A DNA stretch of 37,308 nt from Rhodospirillaceae bacterium (GTDB lineage: Bacteria > Pseudomonadota > Alphaproteobacteria > CACIAM-22H2), in contig JALHMR010000045.1 of NCBI GenBank assembly GCA_022843945.1, positions 1 to 37,308 of the forward strand, read 5' to 3'. The notes under the pieces are model-generated. The model worked only from the letters and a program-made list of their open reading frames with translations, searched no databases and was not told the DNA's origin. How positions within the stretch are numbered: the first letter of the stretch is position 1; every line of letters begins with the position of its first letter. Below are positions 22,259-30,732 of the stretch, piece by piece. Position numbers and translations under genes: made by a program.

Positions 22259-22280
22259 CCGGCCCCCGGAAGGGAGCCGG
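22259..22280 (-). other. Leader hairpin upstream of sucA
   Basis: On the minus-strand RNA, CCGGCUCCC, loop UUCC, GGGGGCCGG form a 9-bp stem with one G-U pair, ending 32 bases before the sucA ATG. There is no T-run after it, so it is not a classic terminator. An mRNA-stability or processing element between sucD and sucA is possible. Confidence 0.5.
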
Positions 22281-22300
22281 CCAAAGACGGTTAAGAACCC

Positions 22301-22306
22301 ATTATA
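22301..22306 (-). promoter_or_regulatory. Candidate -10 element for sucA
   Basis: The minus strand reads a perfect TATAAT here, 13 bases past the sucD stop codon and about 75 bases before the sucA start codon. No good -35 lies at 16-18 bases, so an internal promoter is possible but unproven. Confidence 0.3.
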
Positions 22307-22318
22307 GGCAGCCGTGGG

Positions 22319-23194
22319 CTAACCTTTCATTACTTTCAACATGGTACTGCCCAGGCTGGCGGGCGAGTCGGCGATGGCAAACCCCGCCGCCTTGAGGGCC
22401 GCGAACTTCGAGGGGGCATCGCCCTTACCGCCTGAGATGATGGCGCCGGCATGGCCCATGCGCCGTCCCGGGGGGGCGGTGGAGCCGGCGATGAAGCCGA
22501 CCATGGGCTTCTTGACCTTGGAGCGGCGCACGAACTCGGCCGCGTCCTCCTCGGCCGAGCCGCCGATCTCGCCGATCATGATGATGCCTTGCGTCTCCGG
22601 GTCGGCCAGGAACAGCTCCAGGCAATCGATAAAATTGGTGCCATTCACCGGGTCGCCGCCGATGCCGATGCAGGTGGTCTGGCCGAGCCCGGCCGCCGTG
22701 GTCTGGGCCACCGCCTCATACGTCAGGGTGCCCGAGCGCGAGACGATGCCGATCTTGCCCCGGCTGTGGATGTGCCCCGGCATGATGCCGATCTTGCACT
22801 CCCCGGGCGTGATGATGCCCGGGCAGTTGGGGCCGATCAGCCGGCTCTGGGAGCCCTGCATGGCCCGCTTGACCCGCACCATGTCCAGAACCGGGATGCC
22901 CTCGGTGATGCACACCACTAGCGGGATCCCGGCATCCACCGCCTCCAGGATGGCGTCCGCGGCGAAGGGCGGCGGCACGTAGATCACCGAGGCATTGGCA
23001 CCCGTCTTCTCCACCGCCTGGGACACGGTGTCGAACACCGGCAGGTTGAGGTGCTGGGTGCCGCCCTTACCGGGGGTGACACCGCCGACCATCTTGGTGC
23101 CGTAGGCGATGGCCTGTTCCGAATGGAATGTGCCCTGGGCGCCCGTGAAGCCCTGGCAGATGACCTTGGTGTCTTTGTTGACGAGGACGGCCAT
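22319..23194 (-). CDS. sucD: Succinyl-CoA synthetase alpha subunit
   Basis: 291 aa, usual length. With SucC it converts succinyl-CoA, ADP and phosphate to succinate, CoA and ATP. The N-terminal CoA-binding fold has [22 protein letters not shown] cores (QGFTG) and [29 protein letters not shown] is diagnostic. The phosphorylated histidine lies in the [10 protein letters not shown] segment near residue 247. [11 protein letters not shown] is also conserved. It starts one base after the stop of sucC, as expected for the coupled pair. Confidence 0.98.
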   Translation of the reverse strand: MAVLVNKDTKVICQGFTGAQGTFHSEQAIAYGTKMVGGVTPGKGGTQHLNLPVFDTVSQAVEKTGANASVIYVPPPFAADAILEAVDAGIPLVVCITEGIPVLDMVRVKRAMQGSQSRLIGPNCPGIITPGECKIGIMPGHIHSRGKIGIVSRSGTLTYEAVAQTTAAGLGQTTCIGIGGDPVNGTNFIDCLELFLADPETQGIIMIGEIGGSAEEDAAEFVRRSKVKKPMVGFIAGSTAPPGRRMGHAGAIISGGKGDAPSKFAALKAAGFAIADSPASLGSTMLKVMKG

Positions 23195-23195
23195 G

Positions 23196-24392
23196 TTACG
23201 CGGCCTCCTTCACGGCCTTGACTATCTTTTGGGCAGCATCGGCGAGGTTGTCCGCCGAGACGATCTTCAGCCCGGACTGCTTGAGGATCTTCTTGCCCAG
23301 CTCGACATTCGTCCCTTCCAGCCGCACCACCAGCGGCACTTCCAGGCCGATCTCCTTGGCCGCCGCCACCACGCCCTCGGCGATGATGTCGCAGCGCATG
23401 ATGCCACCGAAGATGTTGACCAGGATGCCCTCGACCTTGGGGTCGGAGAGGATCAGCTTGAAGGCCGTGGTCACCCGCTCCTTGGTGGCGCCGCCGCCGA
23501 CATCGAGGAAGTTCGCCGGCTCGCCGCCGTAGAGCTTGATGATGTCCATGGTGGCCATGGCCAAGCCGGCGCCGTTGACCATGCAGCCGATGCTGCCGTC
23601 GAGCTTGACGTAGTTGAGCTCGTGCTTGGCCGCCTCGCGTTCCGTCGGATCTTCCTCATCCGCGTCGCGCATCTCCTCGATATCCTTGTGCCGGAACAGC
23701 GCGTTATCGTCGAAGTTCATCTTGGCATCGAGGGCGATGACCTCGCCGCCGCCGGTGATGACCAGCGGGTTGATCTCGACCGTGGAAGCATCGAGCTTGG
23801 TGAAGGCCTCGTACATGGCCGAGAGGAACTTGACCCCCGCCCCGACCTGCTTGCCCTCCAGGCCCAGCCCGAAGGCGATCTTGCGGGCGTAGAAGGGCTG
23901 CAGGCCGGCGACCGGGTCGATCGCCACCTTGATGATCTTCTCCGGGTGCTTGGCCGCCACTTCCTCGATATCCATGCCGCCTTCGGTCGAGGCCATGGCC
24001 GTGATCCGGCTGGTCGCCCGGTCGAGCAGCATGCCGAGGTAGATCTCGCGCTTGATGTCCAGGCCGGCCTCGACATAGACCCGCTTGACCTCTTTGCCCT
24101 TCGGGCCGGTCTGCTTGGTGACCAGGACCTTGCCCAGCATCGCCGCGGCCTGCGCCTTGGCGTCGGCCGGGTTCTTGGCGATGCGCACCCCGCCCTTGCC
24201 GTTCGGGTCGTCCTTGAAGCGGCCGGCACCGCGGCCGCCGGCATGGATCTGCGCCTTCACCGCAACAATCCCGCCACCCAGATCGGTCGCGATCTTCTCC
24301 GCTTCCTCGGGCGTGAACGCCACGCCGCCCTTGGGAACGGCGACGCCGTATTTCGCCAGCAACGATTTAGCCTGGTACTCGTGAATGTTCAT
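23196..24392 (-). CDS. sucC: Succinyl-CoA synthetase beta subunit
   Basis: 398 aa, usual length. Beta carries the ATP-grasp nucleotide-binding domain and the succinate-binding site. Signatures: [17 protein letters not shown] at the start, [12 protein letters not shown]-like [36 protein letters not shown], and [21 protein letters not shown] followed by FLDVGGGA and [20 protein letters not shown]. It sits between mdh (25 bases upstream) and sucD (one base downstream) in the TCA operon. Confidence 0.98.
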   Translation of the reverse strand: MNIHEYQAKSLLAKYGVAVPKGGVAFTPEEAEKIATDLGGGIVAVKAQIHAGGRGAGRFKDDPNGKGGVRIAKNPADAKAQAAAMLGKVLVTKQTGPKGKEVKRVYVEAGLDIKREIYLGMLLDRATSRITAMASTEGGMDIEEVAAKHPEKIIKVAIDPVAGLQPFYARKIAFGLGLEGKQVGAGVKFLSAMYEAFTKLDASTVEINPLVITGGGEVIALDAKMNFDDNALFRHKDIEEMRDADEEDPTEREAAKHELNYVKLDGSIGCMVNGAGLAMATMDIIKLYGGEPANFLDVGGGATKERVTTAFKLILSDPKVEGILVNIFGGIMRCDIIAEGVVAAAKEIGLEVPLVVRLEGTNVELGKKILKQSGLKIVSADNLADAAQKIVKAVKEAA

Positions 24393-24417
24393 GCTGAAGC
24401 CTCCCCGATCGCGACGC

Positions 24418-25435
<1,018 letters not shown>

Positions 25436-25606
25436 CCGTCACGATGAGGAGGGCGTCCGCCGGCCGGATTTTTTCGGCCTCGCGAACCTGCCGCCGCAAT
25501 CTTTCGCGGCTGCACAAAGATGCTGTTAGGTAACGCGAATCCGGGCGCGAGGGCAAGGGCCAGCCCCCGTCATCGCGGATCGCCGGTTAATAAATGCCGC
25601 AGATGC

Positions 25607-25649
25607 AAAAAAGCGGCGCGCGGGCGACCCCTGGGGCCCCCCGCGCGCC
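25607..25649 (-). terminator. Rho-independent terminator of the binding-protein gene
   Basis: On the minus strand a perfect 10-bp GC stem (GGCGCGCGGG at 25649-25640 with CCCGCGCGCC at 25624-25615) is followed by GC and TTTTTT (25612-25607). It begins 28 bases after the stop of the gene at 25677 and ends its transcript before mdh. Confidence 0.85.
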
Positions 25650-25676
25650 GGTCGGCTCGGTGCTGGAACGGCCGAG

Positions 25677-26717
25677 TTACTTCGGTGCCGCCTTGCCCTC
25701 GTAGCGCTTGGACCATTCGGCCAGGATCCGGTCGCGCTGGGTGGCCATGAAGTTGAAGTCCATCTTGGTCATCGCGGCGGGTGCGGTGGGCGGATAGCCG
25801 GCTGGCAGCCCGCTCAGGTCCTTATGCGCCACGACGGCGTAGTACTTGATGTACATCTCGCTCGCCTTCTTGGTGACGCTCCAGTCGACGAGGCGCTGCG
25901 CGGCGGCGAGATTCTTCGTGCCCTTGACGATCGCCGTGGCTTCGAGATCCCACGCCAGGCCTTCCTTGGGCACGATGAGCTCGAGCGGAGCGCCTTGCGC
26001 CTTCTCGCGCACGCCGCGCATGTCGAGGCCGATGCCCACCATGCGCTCGCCGCGCGCCGCCTGAACGCAAGGGGCGGAGCCCGAATGCAGGTAGTTGGCG
26101 ATGTTCTCGTGCAGCCTGTCCATGAAGGCCCAGGCTTGCGCCTCGCCCATCGCCTGGATCCAGCTCACCACCTGCATGTAGCCGGTGCCGGAGGAGGCCG
26201 GATGCGGCATGACGATGCTGTTCTTGAATTTGGGATCGGTCAGATCCTGCCACGAGGCGGGTGTGGGCGCGCCGGCCTTCTTCTGCTCCACCGTGTTGAG
26301 GCAGACGAGCGCCAGGAAGGCCTCGACCGCGGTGTAGTTCATCGGCTCCGTCGCGGCCTTGAGCTGCGGCTTGATGTCGGCCGCGCCCTTGGGCGTGTAG
26401 CGATGCACGATGCCGGCATTGTCGAAGATCAGGATGCTGGTGGCCGCAAGGCCCCAGATGATGTCGGCGCGGGGGTTGTCCTTCTCGGCCAGCACGCGGG
26501 CGGTGATGACGCCCGTGGAATCGCGCACCCAGGCGATCTCGACATCGGGGTTGTCCGCCTCGAAGGCCTGCTTGTAGGGCTGGAGCTGGTCGTTCTCCAG
26601 CGCCGTGTAGACCGTCAGGCGCGTCTTCTGCGCCTGCGCCTCGCCTGCCCCACCGATCGTCAGGGCCGCCGCCATCGCCAGCGCTCCGGCCGTCCAGCTC
26701 AATTGCCGCCTGTTCAT
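25677..26717 (-). CDS. Periplasmic ABC-transporter binding protein, 2-aminoethylphosphonate-type family
   Basis: 346 aa from ATG 26717, with AGGGG eight bases upstream. Signal peptide: MNRRQLSWTAG then AMAAALTIGGAGEAQA. The mature protein starts TRLTVYTALENDQL and has RDSTGVITARVLAEKDNPRA, DIIWGLAATS, MPHPASSGTGYMQV, ANYLHSGSAPCVQAARGE and WDLEATAIVKGTKN. From memory these match the family called putative 2-aminoethylphosphonate binding protein (PhnS2/AepX-like, within the iron/polyamine-type group); the true ligand is untested. It is an orphan: no permease or ATPase gene is in the window and a strong terminator follows. It is divergent from the TIM-barrel/G1P dehydrogenase/DeoR genes and shares their palindromic promoter region, which suggests common regulation and a phosphorylated or phosphonate ligand. 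Confidence 0.8.
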   Translation of the reverse strand: MNRRQLSWTAGALAMAAALTIGGAGEAQAQKTRLTVYTALENDQLQPYKQAFEADNPDVEIAWVRDSTGVITARVLAEKDNPRADIIWGLAATSILIFDNAGIVHRYTPKGAADIKPQLKAATEPMNYTAVEAFLALVCLNTVEQKKAGAPTPASWQDLTDPKFKNSIVMPHPASSGTGYMQVVSWIQAMGEAQAWAFMDRLHENIANYLHSGSAPCVQAARGERMVGIGLDMRGVREKAQGAPLELIVPKEGLAWDLEATAIVKGTKNLAAAQRLVDWSVTKKASEMYIKYYAVVAHKDLSGLPAGYPPTAPAAMTKMDFNFMATQRDRILAEWSKRYEGKAAPK

Positions 26718-26795
26718 GGATTTTCCCCTTTCGCCGTCCGCCCGGGCCCCGTCCCGCTGACGAGGCCGCCGGAAACCCCGGCCTTGGAGAAATAG

Positions 26796-26821
26796 TTTGC
26801 ATATGCAAAATAGATTTTGCA
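26796..26821. promoter_or_regulatory. Overlapping palindromic operator, candidate DeoR site
   Basis: Two perfect inverted repeats overlap: TTTGCATATGCAAA at 26796-26809, and TGCAAAA-TAGA-TTTTGCA at 26804-26821. Together they give three TTTGCA/TGCAAA half-sites in a divergent promoter otherwise made of GC-rich DNA. The right part covers the -35 of the rightward promoter, the position expected for a repressor site. The DeoR protein encoded at 28934 is the obvious candidate; this link is inferred from location. Confidence 0.7.
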
Positions 26822-26845
26822 ACTCCAACATTGGCTTTTTATACT
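26817..26845 (+). promoter_or_regulatory. Sigma70-type promoter for the TIM-barrel/G1PDH/deoR operon
   Basis: TTGCAA (26817-26822), exactly 17 bases, then TATACT (26840-26845). The start codon of the first gene is about 50 bases downstream at 26897. The -35 lies inside the right-hand palindrome. Confidence 0.6.
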
Positions 26846-26896
26846 CGGAATGGGACGCCGGCGCCCGGGTTAAGGCGCGGGACCCGGGGAGACGCC

Positions 26897-27583
26897 ATGG
26901 ACTTCATCTTCATGCTGACCCGCGATGATCGCACGATCGAGGACGCGCTTGCCGTGCTCGACGACGCGGTGGCGGTGGGCCTGCGCCATATCGGCTTCAA
27001 GGACATCGGCGCGACACCCGAGACCTTGCGCGAGCTCACCAGGCGCATTCGCGAGGCCGGCGCCACCAGCTACATGGAGGTGGTCAGCACCAGCCGCGCC
27101 GCGGCGCTGCATTCGGCGGCCATCGCGGCCGAGATCGGCGTCGACCGCCTGCTCGGCGGCACCGAGGTCGAGGCCACCCTGCAGGTGCTCGACGGCACCC
27201 GCACCGACTACTTCCCCTTCCCCGGCTTTCCCGAGGGACACCCGACCAAGCTCGGCGGCTCGGCGCTGGAGATCGCCGCTCACTGCACCTCCTATCTGGG
27301 CAAGGGCTGCCGCGGCGTCGACCTGCTCGCCTACCGGGCCACGGCCGCCGATCCGCTGGAGCTGGTGCGCGCCGCGCGCAACGCCCTCGGCCAGCGCGGC
27401 GAGCTCATCGTCGCCGGCAGCGTCAATTCCTTCGAGCGTATCGAGGCCCTGCGCGCCGCCGGCGCCGATGCCTTCACCATCGGTTCGGCGATCTTCGACG
27501 GCTCGCTATCCCCGCGCGCCGGCACACTGCGCGCCCGGCTCGAAGCCGTGGTCGCCGCCTGCGAAGGCCGCGCGGCGGCCTGA
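26897..27583 (+). CDS. TIM-barrel protein with phosphate-binding-type C-terminal loops, unknown reaction
   Basis: 228 aa from ATG 26897 (GGGGAG six bases upstream); an open extension to 26831 would run across the promoter. The pattern of alternating strands and helices is that of a (beta/alpha)8 barrel. Residues worth note: K35 and D36 (FKDIGATPE), E61 (YMEVVSTS), the GGTEVEATLQVL turn, and two late loops, VAGSVNS (172-178) and IGSAIF (195-200), placed like the phosphate-gripping loops of HisA/TrpF/NanE-type and glyceryl-phosphate synthase barrels. I do not recognise a named family. Five bases separate it from the G1P dehydrogenase gene, so its substrate is probably the same metabolite or the next one. 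A synthase for prenylglyceryl phosphate, an aldolase or an epimerase are all conceivable. Confidence 0.8.
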   Translation: MDFIFMLTRDDRTIEDALAVLDDAVAVGLRHIGFKDIGATPETLRELTRRIREAGATSYMEVVSTSRAAALHSAAIAAEIGVDRLLGGTEVEATLQVLDGTRTDYFPFPGFPEGHPTKLGGSALEIAAHCTSYLGKGCRGVDLLAYRATAADPLELVRAARNALGQRGELIVAGSVNSFERIEALRAAGADAFTIGSAIFDGSLSPRAGTLRARLEAVVAACEGRAAA

Positions 27584-27588
27584 TCATC

Positions 27589-28893
27589 ATGACCAAAGGC
27601 GATGACACGCTGAGCCGGGTGCTGGCCGGCCGCTTCCCCGATCCCGACTCCGCGGGCATGCTGCAGGTCGCCACGCGCCACGTGGTCATCGGCCCGTCAC
27701 TCGCCGCCCGCGCGCCCGACCTGCTGCGCGCTTCAGGCCTCACCGGCCAGCGGCTGGCCGTGGTCAGCGATCCCGAGACCCAGCGCGTGCTCGGCGCGCG
27801 GGTCGAGCTGGCGCTCGCCGGCCAGACGCGTATCGACCGGATCGTGCTCGGCTCGAACCCGCATCCCGACGAGGCCAGCGTCGAGCGCGTGCGCACCGCC
27901 GCGGCAGCCTGCGATGCGCTGGTCGCCGTCGGCTCTGGCACGGTCAACGACATCGTCAAGCTGGCCGCCTTCCAGCTCGGCAAGCCCTACGCCGTGTTCG
28001 GCACCGCGCCCTCGATGAACGGCTACACCTCGCCGACCGCGGCGATCACCGTGCACGGCCACAAGAAGTCGCTGCCGGCGGCGGCGGCGCTGGGCGTGTT
28101 CCTCGACACGGGCGTGCTGGCCGCGGCACCGGCGCGCATGATCCGCGCCGGACTGGGCGACAGCCTGTGCCGCTGCACCGCGCAAGCCGACTGGCTGCTC
28201 GCCCACCTGCTGCGCGGCGAGCCCTACCGCGAGGCGCCGTTCACCCTGCTCAAGGAGGACGAGGACGCGCTGCTCGCCGCCCCCGAGGCGCTGCTGAACG
28301 GCGACCGCGCGGCGATGGAGCGGCTGGCGCGCACGCTCATCCTCTCGGGCTTCGGCATGGCGATCTGCGGCAACAGCAAGCCGGCGAGCCAGGGCGAGCA
28401 CCTGATCAGCCACTATGCCGACATGCTGGCGCGCCCGGACTGGCAGCAGAACTTGCACGGCGAGCAGATCGCGGTGACCACCCTGACCATGGCGCGGCTG
28501 CAGCAGCGGGCGCTGACCGAGCCCGCCCCCCAGCTGCGGCCCGCCCCGGCCAAGGCCGAGGAGTTCCGCGCCCATTTCGGCGCCGAGCTCGGCGACACCT
28601 GCTACGCCGAGTTCACCCGCAAGCAGCCCGACGCGGCTGCCACCGAGGCGATCAACCGGCGCCTGGCCGCCGACTGGCCGGCGATCCAGGCGCGCATCGC
28701 CGCCATCAGCCGCCCCGCCCAGCAGCTCCACGACATCCTGCGCCGGGCCGGCGCCCCGACCACGCCGGCCGATCTCGGCTGGCCCGACCGTTTCTACCGC
28801 GACGCGGTGCGCCACGCCCGCGAGATCCGCGACCGCTGGACCTTCCTCGATTTCGCCGCCGACATCGGCACCCTCGCCAAGGCGGCGGCCTGA
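27589..28893 (+). CDS. sn-Glycerol-1-phosphate dehydrogenase-like protein (iron-ADH superfamily)
   Basis: 434 aa. The family interconverts dihydroxyacetone phosphate and sn-glycerol-1-phosphate; archaea use it to make lipids and Bacillus AraM is a bacterial member. The nucleotide site is GSGTVNDIVK (115-124), then TAPSMNGYTSP (139-149). Three metal ligands are in place: D191 (AGLGDSL), H271 (PASQGEHLISHYADM) and H290 (NLHGEQIAV). It is longer than AraM by about 40 residues, with a distinct C-terminal part (last 120 residues). No PcrB/heptaprenylglyceryl phosphate synthase gene is nearby, and the DeoR partner and binding protein favour catabolism of glycerol-1-phosphate or a similar phosphorylated polyol over lipid synthesis. 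It starts five bases after the TIM-barrel gene and lacks a clear ribosome-binding site, so coupling is likely. Confidence 0.85.
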   Translation: MTKGDDTLSRVLAGRFPDPDSAGMLQVATRHVVIGPSLAARAPDLLRASGLTGQRLAVVSDPETQRVLGARVELALAGQTRIDRIVLGSNPHPDEASVERVRTAAAACDALVAVGSGTVNDIVKLAAFQLGKPYAVFGTAPSMNGYTSPTAAITVHGHKKSLPAAAALGVFLDTGVLAAAPARMIRAGLGDSLCRCTAQADWLLAHLLRGEPYREAPFTLLKEDEDALLAAPEALLNGDRAAMERLARTLILSGFGMAICGNSKPASQGEHLISHYADMLARPDWQQNLHGEQIAVTTLTMARLQQRALTEPAPQLRPAPAKAEEFRAHFGAELGDTCYAEFTRKQPDAAATEAINRRLAADWPAIQARIAAISRPAQQLHDILRRAGAPTTPADLGWPDRFYRDAVRHAREIRDRWTFLDFAADIGTLAKAAA

Positions 28894-28933
28894 TCGGTTC
28901 ATCCGGGTCCGGCAATGGCGTAAGGTCCCCGGC

Positions 28934-29731
28934 ATGAAGGCCCCCGCCAAGACTGGGACGATTCGCCTGTCGGCCGACGAGCGCCACGCCCGCATCCTGC
29001 GGGATCTCAGGCTCAACCCGGCGCTGCGCGTCGCGCACCTGGCCAAGGCCTTCGGCGTCACCACCGAGACCATCCGCCGCGACCTCGATGCGCTGGGCGC
29101 CGACGGCAGGCTGGCCCGTACCTATGGCGGCGCCGCCGCCGCTCCCGGCGAGCGCGAGCCGGCGCTGCACGAACGCCAGCACCTTCGTGTCGCGGAACGC
29201 AACCGCATCGGGGGGCGTGCCGCCGCGTTGATCAAACCGGGCGACGTCCTGATGATCGATTCGGGCTCGACGACTCTCCATTTCGCCCGCCACCTCGCAT
29301 CCCGGCTCAAGAACCTGACGGTGATCACCAACTCACCCGCCATCGCCGCGACGCTCGGCGTCAACGGCACCATGAAGATCATCCTCTGCCCGGGCGAATA
29401 CGATACCTTCGAGGGTGGCGTATTCGGGGTCCATACGGTGGAGTTCCTCAAGCAGTGGCACGCCGATCGCACGCTCATCGGGGCGAGCGGCATGAGCATC
29501 GGGGGCCCGAGCGAGGCGATTTCAGACGCCGTTCACATCAAGCGCGCCATGATGGCCCAGGCCAAGCGGTCGACGCTGCTGGCCGATGCGACGAAGTTCG
29601 ACCAGCGGCACCTCGAGCTCATCCACCCATGGCACTTGGTCGACGAGGTCGTGGTCGATCAGAAGCCGCCTCCACCCCTGGCGGAGGCGCTGCGTGAAGC
29701 CGACGTGAAAGTTCTTGTCGCGCCGGCGTGA
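28934..29731 (+). CDS. DeoR/GlpR family transcriptional regulator
   Basis: 265 aa. DeoR-type winged helix: RHARILRDLRLNPALRVAHL, then AFGVTTETIRRDLDALGADG and RTYGGA. The sensor domain has GDVLMIDSGSTTLHFARHL, NLTVITNSPAIAATL and DRTLIGASGMS, the fold that binds sugar or polyol phosphates. A ribosome-binding site AAGGT is seven bases before ATG. It is the third gene after the G1P dehydrogenase (40-base gap) and most likely represses the divergent promoter at 26796-26845 until a phosphorylated inducer binds. The final residues VKVLVAPA complete the domain; nothing is truncated. Confidence 0.93.
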   Translation: MKAPAKTGTIRLSADERHARILRDLRLNPALRVAHLAKAFGVTTETIRRDLDALGADGRLARTYGGAAAAPGEREPALHERQHLRVAERNRIGGRAAALIKPGDVLMIDSGSTTLHFARHLASRLKNLTVITNSPAIAATLGVNGTMKIILCPGEYDTFEGGVFGVHTVEFLKQWHADRTLIGASGMSIGGPSEAISDAVHIKRAMMAQAKRSTLLADATKFDQRHLELIHPWHLVDEVVVDQKPPPPLAEALREADVKVLVAPA

Positions 29732-29892
29732 GGGCCGCTTGACGAGTGCCGGCAGCGCCTGCACATCGGGGCAAAATAAGTCCGAGGAGAATTTGCATTA
29801 ATACCTGTGCTGACACAGCTTTCAGGGTCGTTGTTGCTTAGCACAACCTATGATAGGAACCGGCAGAAGTTATTCAGCCGAAGGGGCAGCGA

Positions 29893-30705
29893 ATGGCGTC
29901 AGCGGCGATTCGACTGCGGCTCAAGTTCGAGCCGGAGGTTGGCCAATTTCCCGGCCTTGACCACTACCATGGCGCCAAGACGCAGCTAGGCTACGCGAAG
30001 CTTCTTCGCATCCTAATTAACTTCATTTTGAAACAAGAGATCAGAAAGAAAGCAACCGCCGTCGACGGATTCGAGATTCGGTTTGGCCTGTCGAGACATG
30101 GAAGCCTCGTACAAGATCTCTACCTCTACGCTACACAACCAGAAATCCAAGAGGCGTTAAGAGCCTTAGGTCAAAATGCACTTTACGATCTTTTAAAATG
30201 GGGATTTGGCGGCCTAGTAGCGGGAGCAACCGCAGTTATTACAAAAAATCGTCAAGCGAATAAGAAAATCGCTGCCTTGTCACGCGATGTCGCCGAATTA
30301 AAGAAAGTCCTAGAGCCAGCCCTGAAGGAAGCTCATTCATCGGTTCGCGAGCAGGGCATCAAATCATCCCTCTACCTAAAAAGCCGAAAGCTTTATGAGT
30401 TCAACCAAATCTCACTTCGTCGGATCGAAGGCGTGCGGCCCGAGCCGAATACAGAAGTTGTCGAGGTCCATATCAGCAAGCTCAACGGCCGGACAGGTAC
30501 GGGCCGATTAGTCTTTGAGCCCCAAGGCCGGTCGTATTCCTTTTATCCGGCCACAGAACTTACTGGTGAAGAGATGGCTATTTTAGCCGACAACCTCAAT
30601 AAGTACGTAAACGAGACATTTGTGAAAGTAAAATTGAAGGTACGTAAGTTCACCACGGCCGCCGGCAAGCTTGCATTCTATGATCTGTATAGCGTCAGCC
30701 GGTGA
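29893..30705 (+). CDS. Unrecognised protein with hydrophobic segment and coiled coil (accessory island)
   Basis: 270 aa with AGGGG six bases before ATG. N-terminal domain (1-80): strands IRLRLKFEP and GFEIRFGLSRHGSLVQDLYL around a helix. Then a short hydrophobic glycine-rich segment (LLKWGFGGLVAGATAVI, about 100-116), a likely coiled coil (ANKKIAALSRDVAELKKVLEPA, about 122-145) and a beta-rich C-terminal domain (ISKLNGRTGTGRLVFE, VKVKLKVRKF). The general shape recalls uncharacterised DUF7946-type proteins, from memory and not verified. Codon use and base composition are clearly more AT-rich than the flanks. It converges on the SIR2 gene with 27 bases between stops. The 161 bases upstream are also AT-richer and contain a TATGAT (29849-29854) but no clear -35. 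Function unknown; a membrane-associated sensor or effector is a guess. Confidence 0.7.
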   Translation: MASAAIRLRLKFEPEVGQFPGLDHYHGAKTQLGYAKLLRILINFILKQEIRKKATAVDGFEIRFGLSRHGSLVQDLYLYATQPEIQEALRALGQNALYDLLKWGFGGLVAGATAVITKNRQANKKIAALSRDVAELKKVLEPALKEAHSSVREQGIKSSLYLKSRKLYEFNQISLRRIEGVRPEPNTEVVEVHISKLNGRTGTGRLVFEPQGRSYSFYPATELTGEEMAILADNLNKYVNETFVKVKLKVRKFTTAAGKLAFYDLYSVSR

Positions 30706-30732
30706 TCACACAGATATTCTCGGCGATCTAGC

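Noticed and set aside
25456-25490. Terminator-like GGCCG...TTTTTT...CGGCC near mdh
   Set aside because: The T-run lies in the loop rather than after a stem, so it does not terminate transcription in the usual way.
26831-26896. N-terminal extension of the TIM-barrel protein to a TTG codon at 26831
   Set aside because: It would cross the -10 region and leader; ATG 26897 has a good ribosome-binding site.
29819-29854. Sigma70 promoter for the 270-aa gene (TATGAT at 29849)
   Set aside because: No acceptable -35 at 16-18 bases; kept only as a remark in that gene's entry.
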